Assembly: GCA_963717155.1 (NCBI GenBank)
Contig: OY970326.1
Coordinates: forward strand, 682,001-746,000
DNA: 64,000 nucleotides
DNA from: G963717155 sp963717155
GTDB lineage: Bacteria > Actinomycetota > Thermoleophilia > Gaiellales > JALYLC01
Direction: 5' to 3'
The notes beneath the pieces were generated by a model. It was not told where the DNA came from. It searched no databases and saw only the letters and a list, made by a program, of their open reading frames with translations. This document shows positions 48,926 to 58,119 of this stretch, one piece after another. The translations under genes were made by a program, and so were the position numbers. Position 1 is the stretch's first letter. Every line of letters starts with the position of its first letter.

Positions 48926-48963
48926 GTCTTACAGCTAACGTTTACGCATGATACGCTGAGGAC

Positions 48964-49656
48964 ATGGAATCCACCCCGCGGCGCCGTCGCCGGATCGACC
49001 CGTCCGCGCCGCTCGCCGCATACATCAGAGTCTCAAGCGCGAGCCAGGCCGACAGCGGCATCAGCCTCGATGGTCAGCGCTCAACGATCACCGAGTACGC
49101 CGCGAGCAAGGGCCTGCCGATCGGCACGTGGTACGAGGACGCGGCGGTGTCCGGGGGCAAGCGAGCACGCTCACGACCGGGACTGCGCGGAGCGCTCGAG
49201 GCGATCGATAGCGGCGAGGCGGGCGGCCTGATCGTCGCGAAGATCGACCGACTCGGCCGCAGCGCTGAAGCGATCACCCTCTGCGAGGACGCGGCGCGCG
49301 GTGGCTGGCAGGTCGTCGTCGTCGACCTCGGCCTCGACACGACGACTGAGAGCGGCGAGGCCGTGCTCTGGGCGTTTTCGATGGTCGCTCGGATGGAACT
49401 GCGGCGCGCGAGCACGCGGATGCGCGACTTTCACGCCGAGCGCCGGCGCCAGGGGCTGCGCCGGCGCGATGCGGTGCCCGTCGAAATCGCCGACCGGATG
49501 CTCGCAATGCGAGAGCAGGGGCTCTCGTACGAGCGCATCGGCCAGGCCCTCGACGCTGAAGGCATCCCAACGGCCACAGGTGGAAAGCGATGGTGGCCGA
49601 TGACGGTGCGGAGCGCCGCGCTGGCTCGCAGCCGCGAGCTCGCCGACCAGGACTAG
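48964..49656 (+). CDS. Small serine recombinase (resolvase/invertase family), intact
   Basis: The 230-residue frame has the catalytic serine Ser24 in AAYIRVSSASQ, GISLDGQRSTITEYA, then the arginine-rich active-site segments SRPGLRGALEAIDSGEAGGL and IVAKIDRLGRSAEAI. The E helix/oligomerisation region is FSMVARMELRRASTRMRDFH. A C-terminal helix-turn-helix follows (YERIGQALDAEGIPTATGG, WWPMTVRSA). It lacks the large C-terminal domain of phage serine integrases, so it is resolvase-sized. Upstream the sequence is AT-richer (ACAGCTAACGTTTACG), a likely promoter. Its C-terminal module recurs in two damaged copies downstream. Confidence 0.93.
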   Translation: MESTPRRRRRIDPSAPLAAYIRVSSASQADSGISLDGQRSTITEYAASKGLPIGTWYEDAAVSGGKRARSRPGLRGALEAIDSGEAGGLIVAKIDRLGRSAEAITLCEDAARGGWQVVVVDLGLDTTTESGEAVLWAFSMVARMELRRASTRMRDFHAERRRQGLRRRDAVPVEIADRMLAMREQGLSYERIGQALDAEGIPTATGGKRWWPMTVRSAALARSRELADQD

Positions 49657-49816
49657 GGGCCGTTGGCGACCGAGCGGCTCGGTCGGAGTTGGGCCACCTC
49701 AGCTATACGAGGCTGGTCATCTGAGGACGGCAAAGAGCAGGCAACACGCGAGTAGGAGTCGCGATCAGGAGGACGAGGCGTCCGACCCAGGCTTGTTTCA
49801 GCATCTCGTCACGGTT

Positions 49817-50154
49817 CTAGACGAAGTCGAAGCGTTCGGTGGTTGAGTCGGTCGGCTGGGATGCCCATCGAGAGGAGGAGGCGTTCGATCGCGTCGAGCA
49901 TGGGCGGTGATCCACAGACGAAGTACTCGAATCGTCCGGACTGATGCCAAACGGTGCGGCGACCGACTTGAACCGTGCGTCAGTGCGAACTGCAGGCCCA
50001 TCATCGACAGTCCGACGAAGCCCAAGGCGACGGACAGCTCGGCGAGGAAGGGACGTCCCGCCGGAGGGTGGCCGAACGCGACGATCAGCAGCGGTGTCAG
50101 GGCAAGCAGCAGGTACAGCACCACCCACGCGACACCACTCAGCGCGCTCTTCAC
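49817..50154 (-). pseudogene. Internally deleted ferric-reductase-like oxidoreductase
   Basis: GTG 50152-50154 starts KSALSGVAWVVLYLLLALTP, a membrane helix, followed by AFGHPPAGRPFLAELSVALG and FVGLSMMGLQFALT, the N-terminal part of ferric-reductase-like flavin oxidoreductases. The sequence then jumps, within about 15 codons, to FEYFVCGSPPMLDAIERLLL followed by SMGIPAD, the extreme C-terminus of the NAD(P)-binding domain, and ends near ERFDFV at 49817 in another frame. The heme, FAD and most NAD domains are missing. It is a true deletion, unlike the single-base indels elsewhere. It lies eight bases after marC in the same orientation. Confidence 0.72.
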
Positions 50155-50162
50155 CGGTTTCC

Positions 50163-50804
50163 TCAGTGCCCAGTCAGGCGGATCACGCCGACTGCGTCGA
50201 GCCCGTTCAGGACGAGCTGGACGGCGAGCGCGGCAAGCAAGAACCCAAACACCTTCTCCGTGATGAGCATGCGGCTCTGATCGAGGTGCTGGCTGACGCG
50301 GTTCGCCCAGCGAAACACGACGGCGTCGAGCGCAAGCACCAGCGCGGTGAGCACCCCGACAACGGCGATGTGCCCGACGGACGCCGCATCTGCAGAGGCC
50401 GTCACGAGCACGACGATGCCGGCGGGATTGAGCAGATACGGCACTGCAAGCGGAAAGACCGCCGTGTCCATGGGGTCGCGGCCGCTGGCCTCGTGCCGTG
50501 CCTCCTCGCTCTGGCCGCGCACCATCCCGACCGCGATGATCACAAGGATCAGGCCACCAGCCACGGAGAGCGCGCCCGTAGAGAAGTGCAGCAACCTCGT
50601 CAGCAGCCCACCCAGGATGAGCAGCACAAACGCGACCGTCGCTGCGGTCGTGAGCATCTTTCGCGTGACGCGAGCCTTCACACTGGCGTCCATCGCGGCT
50701 GTCACCTCGACGAAGGGAACCAGCGCGATCTTCGGACCGACCCCGATCAGCAGGAGCAGGAAGATGTCGATGATCGTGTAGATGTCGAACGACGCGAAGT
50801 CCAT
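50163..50804 (-). CDS. MarC/UPF0056-family membrane protein
   Basis: MDFASFDIYTIIDIFLLLLI begins an intact 213-residue protein with six hydrophobic segments. GVGPKIALVPFVEVTAAMDA, then RKMLTTAATVAFVLLILGG, ALSVAGGLILVIIAVGMVRG and the PLAVPYLLNPAGIVVLV turn show the family repeat (the motif PLAxPxLxxPG is seen as PLAVPYLLNPAG). MarC proteins are inner-membrane proteins of unproven transport function. It shares a short intergenic gap with the reductase remnant, and is divergent from the broken recombinase. Confidence 0.9.
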   Translation of the reverse strand: MDFASFDIYTIIDIFLLLLIGVGPKIALVPFVEVTAAMDASVKARVTRKMLTTAATVAFVLLILGGLLTRLLHFSTGALSVAGGLILVIIAVGMVRGQSEEARHEASGRDPMDTAVFPLAVPYLLNPAGIVVLVTASADAASVGHIAVVGVLTALVLALDAVVFRWANRVSQHLDQSRMLITEKVFGFLLAALAVQLVLNGLDAVGVIRLTGH

Positions 50805-50980
50805 GCGTCAGCCTGCGTTCCAAGGCCTGGTGCCGATCGGTTCGTCGTCGTGGACGACCGCCATCGATCGAGCATTGCATATCGTCGGGTCATTGCCCGC
50901 CGACGTGACCAGGCCGCTCGGCGTGAGTCTATCTCCGCTCGCGGCCACATCCATTGCTGGATGCTGAGTTAGCGCCCCGT

Positions 50981-51679
50981 GTGCGTCCCGAGCGGGGCTA
51001 CCCCGGGGAGATTGCGTCATCGGCTACGTCCGCGTCTCGACCGGCGAACAGGTCGCTAGCGGCGCCGGCCTCGAGGGCCAGCGCGAGACGCTGCGCGCCG
51101 CCCCCCGCCCAGCGCGGCTGGGATCTGGTGGACATCGTGGCCGACGAGGGCGAGAGCGGCGGCAAGAGTCACGCGACACGCCCCGGTCTATGCGCGGCCA
51201 TCAGCCGCATCGAAGCCGGCGAGGCCGACGCGCTGGCCGTTTGCGAAGCTCGACCGTCTCAGTCGCAGCGTCCGCGATCTCGCCGACCTCGCCGAGCGCA
51301 GCCGGCCGAAGGGCAAGCAGAAGGGCTTGGGTCTGATCCTGCTCGACATCGACGTCGACACCTCGAGCCCGAGCGGCGAGTTCATGCTGAACGTGATGGT
51401 CTCCGCTGTGCAGTGTGAGCGGCGGATAATCAGCCAGCGCACAAAGGACGCGCTCGCAGTCAAGCGGGCTAGGGCTTCCGGCTTGGTCGGCCGAGCACGC
51501 TCGCTCCCGAGCTCGTCGAGCGCATCGTGCGTGAGCGCAAGGGTGGCGCCTCACTGAGCGCGATCGCGGACGAACTGAACACCCAGGGTGTCCCGACCGC
51601 TCAGGGCGGCACGACCTGGTGGCTGGCGACAGTGCGGAAGGTGCTCTCTGGCCAGGATGCCGCCAAGCTCGTCGCGTAG
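50981..51679 (+). CDS. Small serine recombinase, second copy (frameshifted)
   Basis: The catalytic start reads VIGYVRVSTGEQ in one frame near 51016, then RGWDLVDIVADEGESGGKSH, ATRPGLCAAISRIEAGEADA, a frame change near 51240 to KLDRLSRSVRDLADLAER, then GLGLILLDIDVDTSSPSGEF and CERRIISQRTKDALAVKRAR. Another change near 51480 gives ELVERIVRERKGGASLSAIA, then NTQGVPTAQGGTTWWLATVR, KVLSGQDAAKLVA and the stop at 51679. The start is unclear (GTG 50981 requires an indel before the catalytic serine). It may be decayed or only mis-sequenced; it belongs to the same subfamily as the copy at 53940. Confidence 0.8.
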
Positions 51680-51817
51680 CTTCACCGAACGACACCGAGG
51701 AGGGGCCAGTGCGGCGACAACGCTGCGCGCCCGTAGCACCCAGTCTCGACCTCAAGCTCTCACGAACGGTGTCGGGTGCGACGTGGCATACTCGTCGCCT
51801 CCCGGAAAGAGGGTTCG

Positions 51818-53279
51818 ATGAGCACGGTTCGGTCTGACTCGGGGCCGGCGAGGGTTTCGAAGCGCGGGCGTGCGCCGCGGGTGGTGGCGCATCTGAGTGT
51901 GGCGGAGCGGGTGGCGCGGGGTCGTGCGGCGCGCGTCGAGGTGCCGCGGTCGAGCCACGCAGAATTCAGCCCGGCGGCGCATCGTCTCGATCCGGTCGCG
52001 CTCCTGGAGTCGCAGGCGGCGTCGCGCGTTCCGGAGCTGGTGCCGATCCGCTACGGGCGGATGCTGGTCTCGCCGTTCACGTTCTACCGTGGTGCGGCGC
52101 TGATCATGGCGGCCGATCTGGCGGCGAGCCCGCAGTCGGGATTGCGCGCCCAGCTGTGCGGGGACGCGCACCTGTCGAACTTCGGCGTGTTCGCGTCTCC
52201 CGAGCGGCGGCTGGTGTTCGACCTGAACGACTTCGACGAGACGCTGCCGGGGCCGTGGGAGTGGGACGTCAAGCGGTTGGCGGCGAGCTTCGAGGTGGCC
52301 GGCCGCGAGAACGGCTACTCCGCCAAGGAGCGGCGGACGATCGCGCTCGCCACGGTCGCGGGCTACCGCACCGCGATGCGCAGCTTTGCCGGCATGCGCG
52401 CCCTCGACGTCTGGTATGCCCGCGCCGAAGTCGACGACCTGCTCGGCGAGTTGCGCGGCGAGCTGAAGACGCGGACGGCAGCGCGCGCCGAGCAGACGAT
52501 CGCCAAGGCGCGGACACGTGACAGCATGACGAGCTTCTCGAAGCTCACCCGGCTAGTGGACGGCGAGCCGCAGATCGTCTCCGACCCGCCGCTGATCGAA
52601 CGGCTCGAGGAGCTCGCACCCGGCCGCGAGCGAGAGGCCATCGCGGAATCGCTGCACGCGCTGCTGCGCCTCTACCGCCAGTCGCTCGAGACCGACCGGC
52701 GCGTCCTCGTCGAACAGTTCCGGCTCGTCGACTTCGCACGCAAGGTCGTCGGCGTCGGAAGCGTCGGCACGCGCGCCTGGATCGCGCTGATGCTCGGCCG
52801 CGACGAACAAGACCCGCTGTTCCTCCAGTTCAAGGAGGCCCAGCCGTCGGTGCTCGAGGAGTTCACCGCCAGGAGCGAGTTCTCCAACCACGGCCAGCGC
52901 GTCGTCGCCGGCCAGCGCCTCATGCAGGCAACGAGCGACATCTTCCTCGGCTGGGTACACGTCGCGGCCGGCATCGACGGCCAGGCCCGAGACTTCTACG
53001 TCCGCCAGTTGAAGGACTGGAAGGGATCGTTCGAGACTCGGCCGGTGCATTGCCGCAAGCCGCGGCGATCTACGGTCGCGTCTGCGGCTGGACACTCGCC
53101 CGCGCGCACGCCCGCTCCGGAGACCGCATCGCGATCGCGCCTACCTCGGCAGCAGCGACGCCTTCGACCGCGCCATCGCGGACTTCTCCAACGCCTACGC
53201 CGACCAGAACGAACGCGACTACAACGCCCTCAAGAGCGCGGTCGCCGACGGCCGGGTCGAGGCGCACACAGGTCTGTAG
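51818..53279 (+). CDS. DUF2252 family protein (frameshifted near the C-terminus)
   Basis: ATG 51818 follows GAAAGAGGG. Family landmarks are clear: VPIRYGRMLVSPFTFYRGAA, QLCGDAHLSNFGVFASPERR, LVFDLNDFDETLPGPWEWDV and KRLAASFEVA; then DFARKVVGVGSVGTRAWIAL, LFLQFKEAQPSVLEEF and GWVHVAAGIDGQARDFYVRQ. The GDAHLSNFG and FDLNDFDE motifs resemble kinase-like active-site segments of the phosphotransferase fold. Frame changes near 53040 and 53130 recover IYGRVCGWTLARAHARSG and the end at TAG 53277-53279. Function is unknown; a kinase-like cytoplasmic enzyme is the usual inference. Confidence 0.87.
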
Positions 53280-53435
53280 GCGACCCGCCTGACCAGGCGC
53301 ATACATTCGATACCAAATGACGGCCGCCCGCGTCGACGTCTACAGCCGGAGCTGGGGTGCCTACTTTGGGTCGCGAGCCGGTCCAGAGCGCGGGGGCGGG
53401 TAGGAGAGGCGACTGGAGCGGCGAACGCCGAGCCG

Positions 53436-53885
53436 ATGTCGGAAGAGACTCGCCTCGAGCGCTGGCTCTCCCGTGCCATTGCGCGGGCGACGACGCCGCG
53501 CGCAGGTGCCGCGATCATCGCCACGGTAACGACGGTCGCAACTGTCGGCTTCGGCGTGCTGATGACGACGATCGACCACAAGAACTTCACCACGGTCGGC
53601 CAGGGGCTGTGGTGGTCGGTCCAGACGGTCACGACCGTGGGGTACGGTGACCGCGTCCCGGGCACCACAGCCGGGCGACTCTTCGCCGCGCTGGTCATGC
53701 TGATCGGACTCGCCTTCCTCGCGGTGATCACGGCCGCGATCACGAGTTCGTTCGTGGCGCGGGCCACCGAGGAGCGCGCGAACCACGCCGGCGCCGGTGT
53801 CGCTCCAGCGACCGCGCGCGACGTGCGCGACATCAACGAACGGCTTGACCGCATGGAAGCCCTGCTACGAGAACAGTCTCGATAG
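53436..53885 (+). CDS. Two-helix potassium channel
   Basis: An intact 149-residue frame with a first helix (AAIIATVTTVATVGFGVLM), pore helix and selectivity filter TVTTVGYGDRVPGTTAG, a second helix (LFAALVMLIGLAFLAVITAA, ITSSFV) and a C-terminal coiled coil (INERLDRMEALLREQ). TVGYGD is the K+ selectivity signature. Tetramers form K+ pores. No ligand-gating domain is present. Pore and inner helix closely resemble the six-helix channel at 61387-62115. Confidence 0.9.
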   Translation: MSEETRLERWLSRAIARATTPRAGAAIIATVTTVATVGFGVLMTTIDHKNFTTVGQGLWWSVQTVTTVGYGDRVPGTTAGRLFAALVMLIGLAFLAVITAAITSSFVARATEERANHAGAGVAPATARDVRDINERLDRMEALLREQSR

Positions 53886-53939
53886 ACGACCGCTGGGGGC
53901 CGCGCCGCTCGCCCCTGGAGTCGGTTATCGGCCGACGGC

Positions 53940-54123
53940 CATTCGGTTTAGCCGCGAGCTCGTCAGGCGGATCGTACGGGAGCGGAGCAAGGGCTCGTCC
54001 CTTAGCGCGATCGCCGACGGTTTGACCGACGAGGGCGTACCAACCACGCATGGTGGGGCTCGATGGTGGCCCGCGACCGTGCGCAAGGTGCTTGCCGGTC
54101 AGGACGCTTCGACGCTTACCTGA
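53940..54123 (+). pseudogene. C-terminal remnant of a serine recombinase, third copy
   Basis: The segment encodes IRFSRELVRRIVRERSKGSS, LSAIADGLTDEGVPTTHGGA and RWWPATVRKVLAGQDASTL, then stops at 54123. It aligns with the end of the recombinase at 51679 (ELVERIVRERKGGASLSAIA and WWLATVRKVLSGQDA). No catalytic domain precedes it: the K+ channel ends just upstream at 53885. It is therefore a truncated DNA-binding tail left by recombination. Confidence 0.75.
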
Positions 54124-54138
54124 TTCGACCGTCGCCTT

Positions 54139-56130
54139 CTATGGGGATGGCTGCCAGGTTGGGTGGATGCTTGAGCGGAAGGGGGTTGTGGAGAGGACGC
54201 GGAGGTTGCTGCCGTCGGTGTTGGCGACCATGATCGCTGTCTGTGGTGGCTGGTCTGGGAGTGGGGCGTCGAACGCGATTTGGGCGCCGTCGGGTGAGAA
54301 CGATGGGTACTCGGCGCAGTGGGCGCTGATCGCGAGTCGCTCGCTCGCGGGGATACCGGGAGTGACGAGGTAGATACCGGCGTCGCCGCCGATGGCGAGT
54401 TGTGTCCCATCTGGGGACCACGCCACGCCGCCTTGGCTTTGGCACGCGGTTGTCGCGGGGTTGGGTGCTAGGACCTCTGGTGTGCCGCCGGTCGGCGCTA
54501 TCGCCATGATGGCGTCGCCAGCGACGTATGCGATCTTGGAGCTGTCGGCCGCCCACGCTGGAGTGGCACCGTACATCCCGGCCTCGGGCAGGTGCGTGCG
54601 CGCGCCGCCGGTCGCTGAGACGATCTGGAGTTCGCTGTTTTCGGGGTCGCCATGCCAGAAGGCGATTTGCTTCCCGTCCGGGCTGAACGAGGGATTGCTG
54701 TCGAGGCTTGGCAGCGGGACGCCGCCGTCGTCGGTCACCGGCTGTGGCGCCGAGCCGTCTGCGAGTGCGGTCTCGAGGTGTGTCGATTCGCCCTCGGACG
54801 CGAGACAGGCGAACTGTTCGGCGCTGTAGGCGATTCTCGTCCCGTCTGGCGACCAGGTCGGCGCTTCGAGGTCGCGCGGGTCGTGCGTCAGGGGACGTGT
54901 CGTGCCGCCGTCGACGGGTACGGCGTAGAGCCCCGCGCCACCGCAGTTCGTGGCGGTGAGCAGGAGCAAGCGCCGACCGTCGGGCAGCCAAGCCAGCTCG
55001 TCGCTGTTGTTGGTAAATGGGAAACGTCCGACCACTTGGGGATGTCGGCCGTGCGTGTCGGTGACGAAGACCGGGAACGTCGCGCCCGGACGCTCCGGGC
55101 TCCTGCCTTCGTACGCAAGTCGACCGTCGGCCGACCAGATGCCGTTGCCGCCGTCGAGTCCGCTTGCTGCGACTCCGCTCGTCACGGACACGAGTTTCGG
55201 CCTTCCCCTGGCATCGACCGCGGAGACGTACCGGCCGTCCGGCGTGAACGACACGCGACCTTGACCCCAGGCCAGTCGAAGCTGCACCGCACTCGCGAAG
55301 GCGCGTGGATCACCAACCAAGAGGACGTACGATTGTGTAACGAGCAACAGTCGCCCATCCGGTGACCAGGCGAGCGCGTGACCGCGAACCCTCGCCACCT
55401 TCGCACCGGACTCGTCGACGATGATCGTCGAGCTGATCGTTGGGGGACCGGCTCCTGATGCCACGCTCGCGGCAAGCAGTCCGCGGTTCGACCAAACCGC
55501 AGACGACCCAGGAAGCGCGAAGCGTGCGCGACCGGTTAGGTCGAAGACCGTGGTCTGCCGCCCGACGCTGCAGGCGATGAGCGTGCCATCCGGCGACGGT
55601 TGAAAGCGGCCATCGCACGCGCGTATCTCCCGTGCCGTCGAGCGCCGCGTGTCGATCACGAAGTCGTGAGCAGTCGTAACCGTGCTCACAGGATCCGACG
55701 TGAGATAAGACGCGAACAGCCGCGAGCCATCACGCGAGAAGACAAGCGGCGTATCGGCGCTCGCCGAGGCGTCCCTCAGGGGGACGCCGGAGTCAGCCAT
55801 CCGCACCATCTGCAGGTGGAAGCCGTCGGAGCGAGCGAGGTAGACCTCATCGACTCCACTGCGGTTGCTCCAAAACGCGATCAGATCACCGACGGGTGCC
55901 ACAGCCAGACCCGACTCCGCCGCGAGACTCTTCGAGATGTCACGCGGCGCTCGCCCGGGCGCGAGCGAGTAGATCTCGCCTGGTTGATCCTTATCGCGAT
56001 CGCTCGCGAACACAATCGAGCCAGCTGACTCCGCCCGCGATGATTCGACTCCGAGCGAGACTCCGGCCCCGACCGCTCCCAACAGGAGGAGCATCGCAGC
56101 AAGCGCGCACACAAGGCGCGGCCGACCCAT
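54139..56130 (-). CDS. TolB-like secreted beta-propeller protein
   Basis: The intact 663-residue frame has a signal peptide (LVCALAAMLLLLGAVGAGVS) and many PD40-type blades: SIVFASDRDKDQPGEIYSL, LIAFWSNRSGVDEVYLARSD, LAWSPDGRLLLVT, PTWSPDGTRIAYSAEQF, PSFSPDGKQIAFWHGDPENS, VAWSPDGTQLAIGGDAGIYL and PSFSPDGAQIAFDAP. The repeated W/FSPDG..IAF core is diagnostic of the TolB/PD40 propeller. It is exported and probably binds proteins or ligands at the envelope. The frame starts at ATG 56130 and runs divergently from the second propeller gene. Confidence 0.88.
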   Translation of the reverse strand: MGRPRLVCALAAMLLLLGAVGAGVSLGVESSRAESAGSIVFASDRDKDQPGEIYSLAPGRAPRDISKSLAAESGLAVAPVGDLIAFWSNRSGVDEVYLARSDGFHLQMVRMADSGVPLRDASASADTPLVFSRDGSRLFASYLTSDPVSTVTTAHDFVIDTRRSTAREIRACDGRFQPSPDGTLIACSVGRQTTVFDLTGRARFALPGSSAVWSNRGLLAASVASGAGPPTISSTIIVDESGAKVARVRGHALAWSPDGRLLLVTQSYVLLVGDPRAFASAVQLRLAWGQGRVSFTPDGRYVSAVDARGRPKLVSVTSGVAASGLDGGNGIWSADGRLAYEGRSPERPGATFPVFVTDTHGRHPQVVGRFPFTNNSDELAWLPDGRRLLLLTATNCGGAGLYAVPVDGGTTRPLTHDPRDLEAPTWSPDGTRIAYSAEQFACLASEGESTHLETALADGSAPQPVTDDGGVPLPSLDSNPSFSPDGKQIAFWHGDPENSELQIVSATGGARTHLPEAGMYGATPAWAADSSKIAYVAGDAIMAIAPTGGTPEVLAPNPATTACQSQGGVAWSPDGTQLAIGGDAGIYLVTPGIPASERLAISAHCAEYPSFSPDGAQIAFDAPLPDQPPQTAIMVANTDGSNLRVLSTTPFRSSIHPTWQPSP

Positions 56131-56534
56131 CGACGGAATCTACCGCCCGCCGTCCCCGCCTGCAATCGCGCCTGCTCGATCAAGCCCAAATCCCACATCG
56201 GCACATCGCCAAGCCGCCGGCGAATGATTCTCGACGAGGGTGCCCACAGAGCCAGAATCCCCGGACAACAGCTGCACGTCCTGAGAACAGGACGCTCCGC
56301 ACCCGAGACTCGCGCCTCTTCCGCCCGCTGCGCCGGATCCGCAGTTACCTATGCGAACGGTCTGCGTCACTGATGCGATGCGTTGACGACCAGCTAAAGA
56401 TCGGCGTCTGGACTCGACACCGCGCGATCGGATCGTTACTATCGCGCGTGCTTGAGCCTATTGTCGCTATCTGGAGGGTGGCGGTGGTGCTCTCGGCGTG
56501 GTCGCAGCGAGTAGAGGCTGGCTCGAGGGGTACC
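56131..56534. other. Divergent promoter region between two propeller genes
   Basis: About 400 bases with lower GC content than the coding regions and stops in most frames. It must hold promoters for both TolB-like genes. A GAGGGG at 56524-56529 is placed as the ribosome site for GTG 56535. I see no clear inverted repeat or small gene. Confidence 0.4.
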
Positions 56535-58067
56535 GTGAGCGCTGCGGGTTGCTGCAGTGCGGGCCGCCGGTGGACGCGCGTTGGGCTGCTCGGCGCTGTC
56601 GGATGCGCGCTACTGCTCGGAGTTGCTCCTGCTGGTCGTGCGAGCTTTCCCGGGTCGCCTGGGGAGATCGTGTTCTCGTCGACGTTCAGCGGTGATCGGG
56701 AGATCTATGTTGCGGCGCCTGACGGTTCGGCGCGCGTCGATTTGACGCGCGATCCGCAAGCCGCGGACACCACGCCGAGCTGGTCGCCGGACGGTCAGCG
56801 GATCGCGTTTGCGAGCGACCGGTCGGGCTCGATGGAGATCTATCTGATGGATGCGGACGGCTCGGGTGTCGCGCAGGTCACTCGCGATGGGGCGTATGCG
56901 GACGATCCGCGCTTCACGGCCGATGGGCGCTTCATCGTGTACGAGTCGAAGCGCGGTGGGAATTGGGAGATCCGCCGTGTCGATGTCGACGGGAACGGCG
57001 AGGTCGACCTCACGCGCAACCGCGCGAGCGACCGTTCCCCGGCGACGTCTCCCAACGGACGGATGGTCGCGTTCTCGAGCAATCGTGGGACGACCGGGAC
57101 GCACATCTGGACGATGACGATCCAAGGCAAGGCGCTTCGCCGCGTGACGACGACCAGGGGCAGCCAGACCGATCCCGCCTGGGCCCCCGCGGGAGGGCGA
57201 CTGGCCTACGTCGCCGGCAAACCCGGGGCGGGGACAAACATCTGGACCGTACTAGCCAACGGACACGACGCGCGCCGGCTTACTCAGCAGCGCGACAGAG
57301 CCGAGATCAACCCCTCCTGGTCCCCCGACGCCCACTCGATCGTCTACCAGGACTGCTCCACCGTCTACCTGACTGGGTGCACACTCTCAGTGCAGGCGCT
57401 CGGAGGCAGCCCGATCGACATCTCGCAGCTGCGCGCGCCGTTCCTCGACACCTTTGACGCAGGCGCCTCAGACCAATTCTGGAACCCGCATCAGGATGGC
57501 ACCGGCGCCCATGTGAGCGAGCAGAATGGCGAGCTCGTGATGTCGATCTCCGCCGATGCGACCCAGGGAGGCATCTTTAACCGGATCGATGGTGGCTGGC
57601 TCAGCGCCTGCCAACTCACCGGTGACTTCGATGTGCAAGCCGATTACCAACTACTGCAGTGGCCGGCCGAAAACGGCGTCCAAGTCACCCTCGGCGCCTC
57701 CAACTTAGGCATGGGGCCGTTTCGCGAAAGCCAGACATACGGCGAATCCTACGGCTCGTACATCCCGCCTGCAGGTGCGGAGAACATCCTGACCCAAGAC
57801 ACTGTCGGCGAGCTCCGCATCCAACGACAAGGCGGCACCGCCACAGCCTCCTACGAAACCGCCACCGGAGGATGGGCGCCGATCCAAAGCGGCCTCGTCC
57901 CGACCGGTCCCACCTTCATCGGCGTCGACATCTCCAGCATGAACGACTTCTTCATCCACCAACCCGTCACGATCGCCTGGGACAACTTCCGCATCAACTC
58001 AGGAACGTTGTCCTGCCCCAACTTCTCATGGGAAGACGACTCACCCGACTGGCAACCCGTTGGCTAG
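56535..58067 (+). CDS. TolB-like propeller with C-terminal lectin-like domain
   Basis: GTG 56535 gives VSAAGCCSAGRRWTRVGLLG followed by the signal helix AVGCALLLGVAPAGRASF. Five to six PD40 blades follow: EIVFSSTFSGDREIYVAAPD, PSWSPDGQRIAFASDRSGSM, RFTADGRFIVYESKRGGNWE, ATSPNGRMVAFSSNRGTTGT and PSWSPDAHSIVYQDC. The C-terminal third is different: DTFDAGASDQFWNP, DFDVQADYQLLQWP, ENGVQVTLGASN, GELRIQRQGGTATASYETA and TIAWDNFRINSG, a jelly-roll/concanavalin-like domain as in laminin-G or DUF1080 proteins. An exported glycan- or protein-binding protein is likely. The frame is open far upstream, but the chosen start has the best ribosome site. Confidence 0.82.
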   Translation: MSAAGCCSAGRRWTRVGLLGAVGCALLLGVAPAGRASFPGSPGEIVFSSTFSGDREIYVAAPDGSARVDLTRDPQAADTTPSWSPDGQRIAFASDRSGSMEIYLMDADGSGVAQVTRDGAYADDPRFTADGRFIVYESKRGGNWEIRRVDVDGNGEVDLTRNRASDRSPATSPNGRMVAFSSNRGTTGTHIWTMTIQGKALRRVTTTRGSQTDPAWAPAGGRLAYVAGKPGAGTNIWTVLANGHDARRLTQQRDRAEINPSWSPDAHSIVYQDCSTVYLTGCTLSVQALGGSPIDISQLRAPFLDTFDAGASDQFWNPHQDGTGAHVSEQNGELVMSISADATQGGIFNRIDGGWLSACQLTGDFDVQADYQLLQWPAENGVQVTLGASNLGMGPFRESQTYGESYGSYIPPAGAENILTQDTVGELRIQRQGGTATASYETATGGWAPIQSGLVPTGPTFIGVDISSMNDFFIHQPVTIAWDNFRINSGTLSCPNFSWEDDSPDWQPVG

Positions 58068-58119
58068 GCGGGCTCTGGCGGAGCCGCGGTCTAAGCTAAC
58101 TGCTCGCGAAGGAGGCTGT

